From the NCBI RefSeq assembly GCF_006384975.1, contig NZ_CP021645.1:1454001-1518000 (forward strand): 64,000 bases of DNA. The letters are read 5' to 3'. This document shows, one piece after another, positions 1 to 8,735 of the stretch. Source of the stretch: Pseudomonas oryzihabitans. GTDB taxonomy: Bacteria; Pseudomonadota; Gammaproteobacteria; Pseudomonadales; Pseudomonadaceae. Under the pieces are notes generated by a model. It did not search any database. It saw only the letters and a program-made list of their open reading frames with translations, and was not told the origin of the DNA. A program made the position numbers and the translations under genes. Position 1 is the stretch's first letter; every line of letters starts with the position of its first letter.

Positions 1-1236
1 CTGCAGCAACTGGCGTTCGAGATCCCCCTGGGCGATCCCCTGGGCGTCAAGCCCGAGGATTGGTTCAACCTCGCCACCCAGCGCATCGACCTGATGAGTG
101 CCGTGGAAAATGACCTAGGAGCCAGTGTCAGCGTCCTCGCCGAACAAGCCCGTGCCCGCGCCAGCCGTGACCTCTGGACCACCCTCGGCCTAGTGCTGGT
201 AGTGCTGGTAGCCGTGTCGGCGCTGGCCTGGGCGATCATTCGCAACATCAAGCAGGCGGTCGACCAGGTCAACGGCACCCTGACCCGCCTGGCCACCCGT
301 GACCTCACCGCGCGCTGCGCCTACCAAGGCCGCGATGAGTTCGGCACCATCACCGGCAATCTCAATCTCATGAGCCAGGAGCTCGGCCAGGTGATCCAGG
401 AAATCGGCGCGGCCACCATGCAGGTCGCCACCGCCGCCGAAGAAGCCTCTGCGGTCGCCGTCCAGACCAGCCAGAACGTCGCCCAGCAGCGCCTGGGCAC
501 CGACCAGGTGGCCACCGCCATCGCCGAGATGAGCGCGACCGTGAAGGATGTCGCCCGCAGCACCACCGAGGCCGCCGAAGGCTCGCGGCAGGTCGAGGGC
601 AATACCAGCCAGGGTCGCCGCGAATTGCAGGCCACCATCAGCCTGGTGCAAGGCCTGTCGGTACAGGCCGAGCGCACCTCGGCGATCATCGCCGAGCTCA
701 AGCAGGAGAGCGATTCCATCTCCTCGGTGCTGGACGTGATCCGCGGTATCGCCGAACAGACCAATCTACTGGCACTCAACGCTGCCATCGAGGCCGCCCG
801 CGCCGGCGAGGCGGGCCGCGGCTTCGCCGTGGTAGCCGACGAGGTGCGCGCCCTGGCGCAAAAGACCCAGCAGTCCACCGGCAACATCCAACAGATGATC
901 AGCCATTTGCAGACCGGCTCCGACCGCGCCACCCAAGCCATGCAGGAAACCCTGAGCCAGGTACAGACCGGCGCCAGCAACGTGGTGCGGGCCGGCGAGT
1001 TGCTCGGCGAGATCGCCGAGGGCGTGACCCTGATCAACGACCGTACCATCCAGGTGGCCTCCGCTGCCGAGCAGCAGAGCCAGGTCGCTGAAGAGATCAG
1101 CCGCAACGTCAACGACATCAACGACCTGGTGATCCAGGTCAGCGCCGGTGCCGAGCAGACCGCCGTCACCAGCCGCGAGCTGGCCCGCCTGGCCGAGCAG
1201 CAGCAGTCGCTGGTGGGGCGCTTCCAGGTAGCCTGA
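1..1236 (+). CDS. Methyl-accepting chemotaxis protein, 3' part (5' end outside window)
   Basis: The reading frame is open from the first base, so only the last 411 residues are seen; the periplasmic sensor domain is mostly missing. About residues 61-80 form a membrane helix ([20 protein letters not shown]), followed by a HAMP linker and a long coiled-coil signalling domain. The signalling tip is recognisable from [19 protein letters not shown] and the following [15 protein letters not shown], the part that contacts CheA and CheW. The protein would be an inner-membrane chemoreceptor. Its ligand cannot be inferred because the sensor is cut off. No CheR-binding C-terminal pentapeptide is seen. 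The gene ends 212 bp before the next one. Confidence 0.95.
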   Translation: MQQLAFEIPLGDPLGVKPEDWFNLATQRIDLMSAVENDLGASVSVLAEQARARASRDLWTTLGLVLVVLVAVSALAWAIIRNIKQAVDQVNGTLTRLATRDLTARCAYQGRDEFGTITGNLNLMSQELGQVIQEIGAATMQVATAAEEASAVAVQTSQNVAQQRLGTDQVATAIAEMSATVKDVARSTTEAAEGSRQVEGNTSQGRRELQATISLVQGLSVQAERTSAIIAELKQESDSISSVLDVIRGIAEQTNLLALNAAIEAARAGEAGRGFAVVADEVRALAQKTQQSTGNIQQMISHLQTGSDRATQAMQETLSQVQTGASNVVRAGELLGEIAEGVTLINDRTIQVASAAEQQSQVAEEISRNVNDINDLVIQVSAGAEQTAVTSRELARLAEQQQSLVGRFQVA

Positions 1237-1448
1237 GCGGTTCCAGCGCGAGCGCTCGTCGCAGAGCGCCTGCGCCACGGTAGAGCGACGCCGCGGCACT
1301 TTTTCAATAACGGCTCGCCAGGCGTCGCAAGTCGTTGATCTAAGGAAGTGAGGCGCGAAGACGCAATTGCGCTCACAATGGGCTCCTGGGCATCCCGCGT
1401 GCGGGTGTACGCTCATCAACGGTAAAAAGGCTCGGTCCCCGCAATACG

Positions 1449-2042
1449 ATGGCAACGACAAAGCAACAGGGTGTGGCCTGGTTCGTCGACGGCGCTTACG
1501 CTTTGAGCGCCTGGAACGGTTCCGTATCCAACGCTAAATTCGATTATCTCAAGCTCCGCCAATTTATCGAACAGGATGCGGGAGAACGCATCGGCGACGC
1601 CTACTACTTCAACTGCGATAGCGATCCGCCCACTATCGCCCAGACCAACTTCAATAAATTCCTCAGCTCGGCCCCACCCAAGGGCGCCGGGTTGAGGGTC
1701 AAGCTCTATTGGCTGCAAAGCAAAAGCCACGAGTGGCCCGCGTCGGCAGGTGGCGGGCCGATTCTGCATCCCGTGACGGGCGAGCAGTACACGACGAAAA
1801 GTCAGAAAGGCGTCGATGTTGGCTTGGCGTTCAATCTCATGCGCTCCCACACGAAGCGCGGTTGGAAGAAGCTTTACCTGGTGGCAGGCGACGGCGACTT
1901 CCATGAGGTCGTCCAGCACCTGGTGGAAAACGAGGGCGTCGAAGTCACGGTGATCGGCGCCCATTTTTCGATCAGTGGCGAGATCGCCCCCTACGTTCGG
2001 GTGGTGGAGTTCAAGGATATCGAGGCGGCTATCGCACGCTAG
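1449..2042 (+). CDS. NYN-domain protein (PIN-like nuclease fold)
   Basis: A 197-residue soluble protein with the NYN/LabA-type arrangement: an early acidic residue in WFVDGAY (D14), a central acidic residue in KGVDVGLAF (D123) and a third cluster in LVAGDGDF (D148, D150). In the family these aspartates bind metal in a PIN-like RNase fold, and the C-terminal part (VEVTVIGAHFSISGEI) completes the Rossmann-like sheet. An RNase role is therefore a family inference; no substrate is known. It stands alone between the chemoreceptor and an aldehyde dehydrogenase. There is no strong Shine-Dalgarno before ATG 1449, so the start is only likely. Confidence 0.8.
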   Translation: MATTKQQGVAWFVDGAYALSAWNGSVSNAKFDYLKLRQFIEQDAGERIGDAYYFNCDSDPPTIAQTNFNKFLSSAPPKGAGLRVKLYWLQSKSHEWPASAGGGPILHPVTGEQYTTKSQKGVDVGLAFNLMRSHTKRGWKKLYLVAGDGDFHEVVQHLVENEGVEVTVIGAHFSISGEIAPYVRVVEFKDIEAAIAR

Positions 2043-2076
2043 TGTGGTCTCCGAGTGGAAAGGGTAAGGACATCGC

Positions 2077-2099
2077 GACAGGGTTTCGGGCGCCCTGTC
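2077..2099. terminator. Hairpin behind the NYN gene, possible terminator
   Basis: GACAGGG (2077-2083) and CCCTGTC (2093-2099) pair across a 9-nt loop, 35 bp after the NYN stop codon. There is no T tract, so termination is uncertain. Confidence 0.3.
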
Positions 2100-2226
2100 C
2101 AACGGGACCTGAAAGCGCATCGGTAGCCATGGGCGAAGCCCCTGACCCGCAGTAGAGTGACACTGAAACGCGGCCGGGTTGGCTACCGCCCGGCCCGGCG
2201 CCTCTCAGCCCCAGCGGACCCCTGCC

Positions 2227-3660
2227 ATGCCTGCTTCCCCGCCCGACACTGCCGATGTCGCTGAACTGCAGCGTCTGTTCACTGCCCAAGGTCCCCGCGC
2301 CCTGGCCCTGCGCACCTCCACCACCGCCGACCGCCTCGCCTCGTTGCAGCGTCTGCACACGGCCCTGGTGGCCCGCCGAGCGGCTCTCTACGCCGCCTTT
2401 CGCGCAGACTTCGGCAAGCCCGAGGTGGAGGTGGAGCTGTCGGAAATCATGCCGGTGCTGGAGGAAATCCAGCATGCCCGGCGCCACCTGCGGCGCTGGA
2501 TGCGCCCGCAACGGGTCCGGGCCACCCTCACCTCGCTGGGCTCCCCGGCGCATATCCAGCGGCAGCCGCGGGGGCGCTGCCTGATCATCGGCCCCTGGAA
2601 CTACCCGGTCTCCATCCTGCTCGGGCCGCTGGTATCGGCATTGGCCGCTGGCAATACCGTGATCCTCAAGCCATCGGAATTCACCCCGGCGATCAACCAG
2701 GTGCTGCGCGAGCTAATCACCGAGGCCTTCGCGCCGGATACCGTGGCCTTCTGCGAAGGCGGCGTGGCCACCGCCCAGGCGCTGCTGGCCCTGCCGTTCG
2801 ATCACTTCTTCTTTACCGGTTCGACGGCGGTCGGTCGCTTGGTCATGCAGGCCGCCGCCCTGCACATGGCGTCGGTCACCCTGGAACTGGGCGGCAAGTC
2901 GCCAGCTATCGTCGAGGCCAGCGCCGATCTGGACGCCGCCGTGGAGCTGCTGCTCTGGGGCAAGTTCTTCAATGCCGGCCAGTCCTGCATCGCGCCGGAT
3001 CATGTCTTCGTCCATCGCAGCCTGCTGGACGCCTTCAACGAACGCTGCCGCCGCCTGCTGGCCCAGCGCTATGGCAGCGATCCCGCCGCCAGCCCGGACC
3101 TCGCCCAGCTCATCCACGAACGCCATGCGGCAGGACTCGCCGAGCTGCTGCAGCGCGCCCAGGCCGCCGGTGCCCGGCTGATCTGCGGTGGCGACCACGA
3201 CGTGGCCCGACGCTACCTGGCGCCGACCCTGCTGGATTGCTCGGCCATCGCCAGCCCCCTCGACCAGGTGGAGATCTTCGGGCCGCTGCTGCCGGTGATC
3301 GCCTACGACGAGCTGGACGACGTCCTGCAGCGCATCGATGCCGGCCCCAAGCCCCTGGCGCTCTATCTCTGGAGCCGTGACCGGCAGGTGCAGCGACAGG
3401 TGCTGGCGCGCACCCGTTCCGGCAGCCTCGGCCTCAACCTGTGCATGCAGCAGTACACCCAGGTCAACCTGCCGTTCGGCGGCGTCAATCATTCGGGCAG
3501 CGGCAGCGCTCACGGCTTGGCGGGCTTTCGCACCTTCTCCCACGAGCGCAGCGTGCTGCGCGCCGGCCCCTGGCTGGCGGTCAAGCTACTGTTCCCGCCC
3601 TACTCCAAGGCCAAGCTGCGCCTGGCGCTCTGGGTCTCGCGCCTGGTCGGGCGCGGTTGA
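2227..3660 (+). CDS. NAD(P)-dependent aldehyde dehydrogenase, ALDH3/coniferyl-aldehyde type
   Basis: A 477-residue cytosolic aldehyde dehydrogenase oxidising an aldehyde to the acid. Landmarks are PWN (123-125) in the cofactor domain, FFTGST (about 195-200), the general-base glutamate E220 in LELGGKSP and the nucleophile C254 in FNAGQSC. Length and the absence of an N-terminal extension match the ALDH3 branch that includes coniferyl aldehyde dehydrogenase. The ATG at 2227 is preferred over an in-frame TTG at 2179 because homologous proteins begin close to it. It converges on the tetR gene, 9 bp away. The physiological aldehyde is unknown; a link to the adjacent demethylase cluster (formaldehyde or a product aldehyde) is speculation. 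Confidence 0.9.
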   Translation: MPASPPDTADVAELQRLFTAQGPRALALRTSTTADRLASLQRLHTALVARRAALYAAFRADFGKPEVEVELSEIMPVLEEIQHARRHLRRWMRPQRVRATLTSLGSPAHIQRQPRGRCLIIGPWNYPVSILLGPLVSALAAGNTVILKPSEFTPAINQVLRELITEAFAPDTVAFCEGGVATAQALLALPFDHFFFTGSTAVGRLVMQAAALHMASVTLELGGKSPAIVEASADLDAAVELLLWGKFFNAGQSCIAPDHVFVHRSLLDAFNERCRRLLAQRYGSDPAASPDLAQLIHERHAAGLAELLQRAQAAGARLICGGDHDVARRYLAPTLLDCSAIASPLDQVEIFGPLLPVIAYDELDDVLQRIDAGPKPLALYLWSRDRQVQRQVLARTRSGSLGLNLCMQQYTQVNLPFGGVNHSGSGSAHGLAGFRTFSHERSVLRAGPWLAVKLLFPPYSKAKLRLALWVSRLVGRG

Positions 3661-3669
3661 GGCGAGTCC

Positions 3670-4311
3670 TCAACTCAAGGGGCGTATCAGCTGGTGCCGG
3701 CTGAGGAAGCGCTCCAGCTCCCGTGGCTCCGGCTCCAGGCCGGTGAAGATCTTCAGGTATTCGGGAATGAAGATTAGCCGGCGCTCCAGGGGCTCGACGG
3801 TCTTCATGCTGATGTAGCCGATCTGGGTCAGGTAGATGGAGCGGGCGCGGGTCTCGGCCGCGCGGTCCTCGAAGCCGAAGCGGTCGAACATGGCCTTGAG
3901 CGCGGCGATGCGCAGGGCGTCGGCCTCGGCGATGTCCTGCGCCACCTCGGCGGACTGCAGCGCCCAGCTGCGCATGGCGAACTCGAACTGGGAATCGAAC
4001 AACCGGGCATCCAGCCAGCAGTCGAAGACGTTGAGGATGGCCTCGGTGATGGACTCGGCATAGGCCTCGGTACGGGCCACCAGGTTGCCGGTGTTCTTGC
4101 TCTTCCATTGATCGATGAGCGCCTGCAGCAGCGCCTCCCGATCCTCGAAGAACCAGTAGAAGCTGGTGCGCGACAGCTTGAGCTTCTTGGCCAGCGGCTG
4201 GATGCGCACGGCATCCACGCCGGCGTCCTTGAGGCTCTCGTAGGCAGCGGTGAGCCAGCTCTCCAGGGAGCCGCGCGCGGGTTCGATAACAGCGGGATTC
4301 GATGCATTCAT
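3670..4311 (-). CDS. TetR-family transcriptional regulator
   Basis: About 213 residues. The N-terminal helix-turn-helix is clear (VRIQPLAKKLKLSRTSFYWFFEDREALLQAL), followed by an all-helical ligand-binding domain without close resemblance to a named regulator. It is divergent from the oxidoreductase gene at 4439. A perfect palindrome lies between the two genes within a promoter reading towards 4439, so it most likely represses the 4439-11911 operon and responds to its substrate. ATG 4311 was chosen; a GTG at 4335 in the same frame would add eight residues. Neither start has a convincing ribosome-binding site. Confidence 0.88.
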   Translation of the reverse strand: MNASNPAVIEPARGSLESWLTAAYESLKDAGVDAVRIQPLAKKLKLSRTSFYWFFEDREALLQALIDQWKSKNTGNLVARTEAYAESITEAILNVFDCWLDARLFDSQFEFAMRSWALQSAEVAQDIAEADALRIAALKAMFDRFGFEDRAAETRARSIYLTQIGYISMKTVEPLERRLIFIPEYLKIFTGLEPEPRELERFLSRHQLIRPLS

Positions 4312-4374
4312 GGGGCGATAGTACAGCCCGTCCACAGGCTCAACAAGCCAAAATGTTCACCCATGTCATTTTAG

Positions 4375-4403
4375 TTGACACCTGTGTACACAGGGTTTTA
4401 AGT
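4375..4403 (+). promoter_or_regulatory. Putative sigma-70 promoter for the catabolic operon
   Basis: TTGACA (4375-4380) matches the -35 consensus exactly, then 17 bp, then TTAAGT (4398-4403) as a weak -10. It reads towards the gene at 4439. Confidence 0.55.
4381..4394. promoter_or_regulatory. Perfect palindrome CCTGTGTACACAGG, likely TetR operator
   Basis: This 14-bp perfect inverted repeat fills most of the spacer between the proposed -35 and -10 hexamers, where a bound repressor would exclude RNA polymerase. TetR-family regulators usually bind palindromes of about this size beside their own gene. Binding itself is inferred. Confidence 0.6.
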
Positions 4404-4438
4404 TCTTTCCACCTGATGAGCGCTGGTGGACTCCGGAC

Positions 4439-6475
4439 ATGAAGAACGATCCCTTGCTGCAGCCGTATCAACTCAAGCACCTGACGCTGCGCAACCGCGT
4501 CATCATCACCTCCCACGAACCCGCCTACCCCGAAGAAGGCATGCCCAAGCAGCTCTACCGCGCCTATCACGTGGAGCGGGCCAAGGCCGGAGTGGCCATG
4601 ACCATGACCGCCGGCTCGGCGGCCATCTCGCGGGACAGTCCGCCAGTGTTCAACAACGTGCTGGCCTACAAGGACGAGGTGGTCGGCTGGCTCAAGGACC
4701 TCACCGACGAGTGCCACGAGCATGGCGCAGCGGTGATGATCCAGCTGACCCACTTGGGCCGCCGCACCCGCTGGGACAAAGGCGACTGGCTGCCGGTGGT
4801 GTCCTCCTCCCACAGCCGCGAGCCGGCTCACCGCGCCTTTCCCAAGCGCCTGGAAACCTGGGACATGGAGCGCATCGTCAAGGACTACGCCGACGCCGCC
4901 GAACGCATGGTCGCCGCCGGCATGGACGGCATCGAGCTGCAGGCCTACGGCCACCTGATGGACCAGTTCTGGTCGCCGCTGACCAACGACCTGGACGAAC
5001 CCTACGGCGGCTCCCTGCGCAATCGCCTGACCTTCACCTTCGAGGTGCTCAAGGCCATCCGCGCCCGAGTCGGCGACCAGTTCATCGTCGGCATGCGCTA
5101 CACCGCCGACGAGGTCGCCAAGGGCGGCCTGACCAAGGACGAAGGCCTGACCATCACCCAGTTGCTCAAGGAAAGCGGGATGATCGACTTCCTCAACGTC
5201 ATCCGCGGCAACATCGCCACCGATGCCGCCCTCACCGACATCATCCCGGTGCAGGGCATGCGCAACGCCCCGCACCTGGACTTCGCCGGCGAGATCCGTT
5301 CGCGCACCGGCTTTCCCACCTTCCATGCGGCCAAGATTCCCGACATTGCCACCGCCCGCCACGCCATCGCAGCGGGGCTGGTGGACATGGTCGGCATGAC
5401 CCGGGCGCACATGACCGATCCGCACCTGGTGCGCAAGCTGATCGAAGGCCGCGAAGACGACATCCGCCCCTGCGTGGGCGCCAACTACTGCCTGGATCGC
5501 ATCTACAACGCTGGCGCGGCCTATTGCATCCACAACGCCGCCACCGGCCGCGAGACCAGCATGCCCCACACCATCCCCAAGGCCGCGACCCGGCGCAAGG
5601 TGGTGGTGGTCGGTGCCGGCCCTGGCGGGCTCGAAGCCGCCCGCGTGGCTGGCGAGCGCGGTCACCAGGTGGTGGTGCTGGAGCTGGCCGAGCAGGCCGG
5701 CGGCCAGGTGCGGCTCACCGCCCAGTCCGAGCGGCGCAAGGAGATGCAGAGCATCATCGACTGGCGCCTGGCCCAGTGCGATCGCCTCGGCGTGCAGTTC
5801 CACTTCAATACCTGGGCGGACGCCGAGCGGGTGCAGGCGGAAGATCCCGACGTGGTGATCATCGCCACCGGCGGCCTGCCCCACACCGAGGTGCTCGAAC
5901 GCGGCAACGAGCTGGTGGTATCCAGCTGGGACATCATCGCCGGCGACGTCAAGCCGGGGAGCAATGTGCTGGTCTACGACGACGCCGGCGACCACGCCGG
6001 GCTGCAGGCGGCCGAATTCATCGCCCGTAGCGGCGCCCGTACCGAAATCATGACTCCCGACCGTAGCTTCGCCCCGGAGGTGATGGGCATGAACCTGGTG
6101 CCCTACATGAGATCCCTGCAGGGGCTCGATACCCACTTCACCGTGACCTACCGCCTGAAAGCGGTGGAGCGTGACGGCGACCGGCTCAAGGCCATCGTCG
6201 GCACCGACTACAGCGATCTGGAAAGGGTCTGCCACTACGACCAGGTGGTGGTTAACCACGGCACCCTGCCCCTGGACGAGCTCTACTTCGACCTCAAGCC
6301 GCTGGCGAGCAACGAGGGCGCGGTGGAATATCAGGACCTGATCGTCGGCCGACCGCAGCAGCTCGCCACCAATCCTGCGGGTCGTTTCCAACTGTTCCGC
6401 ATCGGCGACGCGGTGTCTTCGCGCAATACCCACGCCGCCATCTACGACGCGCTACGCCTGGTGAAAGACCTCTAA
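4439..6475 (+). CDS. FMN/FAD oxidoreductase of the dimethylglycine / N-methylproline demethylase type
   Basis: A 678-residue two-part flavoenzyme: an old-yellow-enzyme TIM barrel (about 1-340) for FMN, then an FAD/NAD(P) domain with GAGPGG at 392-397. The layout is that of trimethylamine dehydrogenase, 2,4-dienoyl-CoA reductase and the demethylases DgcA and StcD; motifs such as DQFWSPLTN and YGGSLRNR fit the demethylase side. The linker that normally carries a 4Fe-4S cluster has C345, C351 and C363, but the position of the second cysteine is alanine (A348, motif CVGANYC). The cluster may be lost, altered or ligated otherwise. It is the first gene of the operon behind the TetR operator. N-demethylation is inferred; the substrate is unknown. 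Confidence 0.85.
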   Translation: MKNDPLLQPYQLKHLTLRNRVIITSHEPAYPEEGMPKQLYRAYHVERAKAGVAMTMTAGSAAISRDSPPVFNNVLAYKDEVVGWLKDLTDECHEHGAAVMIQLTHLGRRTRWDKGDWLPVVSSSHSREPAHRAFPKRLETWDMERIVKDYADAAERMVAAGMDGIELQAYGHLMDQFWSPLTNDLDEPYGGSLRNRLTFTFEVLKAIRARVGDQFIVGMRYTADEVAKGGLTKDEGLTITQLLKESGMIDFLNVIRGNIATDAALTDIIPVQGMRNAPHLDFAGEIRSRTGFPTFHAAKIPDIATARHAIAAGLVDMVGMTRAHMTDPHLVRKLIEGREDDIRPCVGANYCLDRIYNAGAAYCIHNAATGRETSMPHTIPKAATRRKVVVVGAGPGGLEAARVAGERGHQVVVLELAEQAGGQVRLTAQSERRKEMQSIIDWRLAQCDRLGVQFHFNTWADAERVQAEDPDVVIIATGGLPHTEVLERGNELVVSSWDIIAGDVKPGSNVLVYDDAGDHAGLQAAEFIARSGARTEIMTPDRSFAPEVMGMNLVPYMRSLQGLDTHFTVTYRLKAVERDGDRLKAIVGTDYSDLERVCHYDQVVVNHGTLPLDELYFDLKPLASNEGAVEYQDLIVGRPQQLATNPAGRFQLFRIGDAVSSRNTHAAIYDALRLVKDL

Positions 6476-6578
6476 GAAGGTCGGTTCGTCCTATGGCGAG
6501 CCTGTTACACCCTTTTGCTACTGCCTCTTCGACGTCTCACAAGAGCATGCCGGCCCAGGCTGGCCAGACGAGGTCCTC

Positions 6579-7886
6579 ATGCAGCACCCAGATTCACTTG
6601 CCGGCTTCGATCCGGTCGCCGACGCGCGCCTCAGCTTTCGCCGAGACAGCCGCGTCAGCGAGTATCACCTCGCCCCGCTCGACGAAGACCTGCTGCGTGC
6701 CCACGCCGCCATCGACCGCCGTGCCCTGCGCCGCTATCGCCTTGAGCGCATCCGCGCGCAACTGGTGGCGCACGACTACGCCGGCGTGCTGCTGGCCGAT
6801 CCGATCAACATCCGCTACGCCACCGACACCAACAACCTGGGGCTGTGGGTGATGCATTCGCCCAGCCGCTATGTGCTGGTGACCACCAACGGCCCGGTGA
6901 TCCTGTTCGACTTCACCAGCAGCAAGCACAACAGCGAACACATCGAGACCCTCGACGAGATCCGCCCGGCCACGCCCTGGCTGTACTTCCTGGCCGGTCC
7001 GCGGGTCGAGGAAAAGGCCAACGGCTGGGCCCAGGAGGTCGCCGAACTGGTGCTGCACCACGGCGGCGGTAATCGGCGCCTGACGGTGGATCGCTGCGAT
7101 CCCTGGGGCGCCACCAAGCTGGTGAACCTCGGCCTGAGTCTGCACGACGCCCAGCCGCTGATGGAGCAGGCGCGGCTGATCAAGTCGGCCGAGGAACTGG
7201 CCAGCCACCGGGTCTCGATGGGCGTCTGCGACCTGGCCATCGCGCGGATGCGCGCCAGCCTGCGGCCCGGCATCACCGAGAACCAGCTGTGGAGCATCCT
7301 GCACGGCACCAACGTCGCCCACGGCGGCGAATGGGCCGAGAGCCGCCTGCTCAGCTCCGGCCAGCGCACCAATCCCTGGTTCCAGGACGCCACCGACAAA
7401 CCCATCCAGGCCGGGGAAATGGTCTGCTTCGATACCGACATGGTCGGCCCCGGCGGCTACCTGTCGGACATCTCGCGCAGCTTCGTCTGCCCCGGCCAGC
7501 CGGCCACGGCGCGCCAGCGCGACCTCTTGCAGACCGCGGCTGAGCAGCTGACACAGAACATCAACCTGCTGCGTCCCGGCCTGGGCTTCCGCGAATTCGC
7601 CGAGCGCTGCTGGCCAGTGCCGGAAAAGTATCGGCACAACCGCTACATGATGATGCTGCACGGCGTCGGCCTGGTGGACGAGTACCCCAGCGTGGCCTAC
7701 GCCACCGACTTCGCCGACTGGGGTTACGACGGCACCTTCGCCGAGAACATGGTGGTCTCGGTAGAAAGCTTCATCGGTGAGCAGGGCGGCCCCGAGGGCG
7801 TGAAGCTGGAGGAACAGGTGGTGATCACAGCGAAGGGTGCGGTGAAGCTGTCGCGCACGCCGTTGTTGGATCCCGATCTGGCCTGA
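6579..7886 (+). CDS. M24-fold metalloenzyme of the DddP clade (DMSP-lyase-like)
   Basis: A 435-residue pita-bread protein related to creatinase and Xaa-Pro peptidase but closest, from memory, to the DMSP lyase DddP. Possible metal ligands are D285, D287, D297, H361, E396 and E411. These correspond to DddP D295, D297, D307, H371, E406 and E421 with one constant offset of ten. Y356 and D367 likewise match the DddP residues Y366 and D377 implicated in catalysis. The stretches GGEWAESRLLSSG and MLHGVGLVDEYP are also DddP-like. ATG 6579 has GAGG about six bases upstream. Its operon partners suggest another zwitterionic substrate rather than DMSP, so lyase, hydrolase or peptidase activity remains open. 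Confidence 0.82.
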   Translation: MQHPDSLAGFDPVADARLSFRRDSRVSEYHLAPLDEDLLRAHAAIDRRALRRYRLERIRAQLVAHDYAGVLLADPINIRYATDTNNLGLWVMHSPSRYVLVTTNGPVILFDFTSSKHNSEHIETLDEIRPATPWLYFLAGPRVEEKANGWAQEVAELVLHHGGGNRRLTVDRCDPWGATKLVNLGLSLHDAQPLMEQARLIKSAEELASHRVSMGVCDLAIARMRASLRPGITENQLWSILHGTNVAHGGEWAESRLLSSGQRTNPWFQDATDKPIQAGEMVCFDTDMVGPGGYLSDISRSFVCPGQPATARQRDLLQTAAEQLTQNINLLRPGLGFREFAERCWPVPEKYRHNRYMMMLHGVGLVDEYPSVAYATDFADWGYDGTFAENMVVSVESFIGEQGGPEGVKLEEQVVITAKGAVKLSRTPLLDPDLA

Positions 7887-7928
7887 TGGCCCCGCCTCCC
7901 CTATGGAGGCACCTGCGAGGAGAGCGAG

Positions 7929-8735
7929 ATGAGCGCCATGAGTATCGTCAGAACCCCCGTGTCGTCGGTGCCGGAGCAACCCGATGAGCGTCCGGCGTTC
8001 CTGCGTCTGGAAGGCATCGGCAAGCATTTCGGGCCCTATGAGGTCTTGCACGACGTATCCCTGGACATGGCCAAGGGCGAGGTGCTGGCCATTATCGGCC
8101 CCAGCGGCTCGGGCAAGAGCACCCTGCTGCGCTGCATCAACCAGTTGGAGCCGCCCACCAGTGGCAGCGTGACCCTGGAAGGCCTGAGCCTGCAGGCCGG
8201 CCAGGTCTCTCGCCAGCAACTGGTGGCCTTGCGGCGGCGCATCGGCATGGTCTTTCAGTCGTTCAATCTCTTTCCGCACCTGACCGTGCTGCAGAACGTC
8301 AGCCTCGCCCAGGTGTGCAGCCTGGGGCGCAGTCGCCAGGAAGCTGACCGGCGCTCGCTGCAGCTGCTCGAACGCGTCGGCCTGGCCGCCAAGGCCAAGG
8401 CCTATCCCAGCCAGTGTTCCGGCGGTCAGCAGCAGCGTGTGGCCATTGCCCGTGCCCTGGCTCTGGACCCGGAGCTGATGCTGTTCGACGAGCCCACCTC
8501 GGCGCTGGACCCGGAGCTGGGCATGGAGGTGCTCAAGGTGATGCAGGAGCTGGCCCAGGAAGGCATGTCGATGATCATGGTCACCCACGAGATGCACTTC
8601 GCCGAGACCGTCTCCGACCGCGTGGTGGTCATGGCGGACGGCCGCATCATCGAACAGGGACCGAGCGCCCAGGTCATGCGCCATCCACAACACGAACGGG
8701 TCCAGCGCTTCCTGGCCGCGGTGAGGAATCGCTGA
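7929..8735 (+). CDS. ABC importer ATPase, polar amino acid (GlnQ/HisP) type
   Basis: A 268-residue ATP-binding subunit with Walker A GPSGSGKST, signature CSGGQQQRVAIARAL, Walker B LMLFDEPTS and the switch histidine in VTHEMHF. Sequence and length match the PAAT family that imports amino acids, opines and related zwitterions. The roughly 30-residue N-terminal extension is unusual but the upstream GGAGAG supports ATG 7929. It overlaps the first permease gene (TGATG), and with the two permeases and the binding protein makes a complete importer. It would sit on the cytoplasmic face of the inner membrane. Confidence 0.93.
   Translation: MSAMSIVRTPVSSVPEQPDERPAFLRLEGIGKHFGPYEVLHDVSLDMAKGEVLAIIGPSGSGKSTLLRCINQLEPPTSGSVTLEGLSLQAGQVSRQQLVALRRRIGMVFQSFNLFPHLTVLQNVSLAQVCSLGRSRQEADRRSLQLLERVGLAAKAKAYPSQCSGGQQQRVAIARALALDPELMLFDEPTSALDPELGMEVLKVMQELAQEGMSMIMVTHEMHFAETVSDRVVVMADGRIIEQGPSAQVMRHPQHERVQRFLAAVRNR

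Noticed and set aside
1449..2042. NYN protein as part of a defence or toxin system
   Set aside because: No antitoxin-like or defence gene is adjacent; it stands alone.
4340..6433. 697-residue open frame on the minus strand
   Set aside because: Antisense shadow of the flavoenzyme; composition rich in His, Gly, Val and Asp, with no domain. Same holds for long minus-strand frames opposite other high-GC genes (6594-8693, 37527-39335, 47592-49313, 51363-53843, 56547-58409).
6493..6852. 119-residue frame before the M24 gene
   Set aside because: Overlaps the M24 start in another frame, is Ser/Pro/Cys-rich without a domain, and the M24 gene has its own ribosome-binding site.
6579..7886. Ectoine hydrolase (DoeA) assignment for the M24 protein
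   Set aside because: DoeA is also M24 but would be expected beside doeB; the residue register and flanking stretches fit DddP much better.
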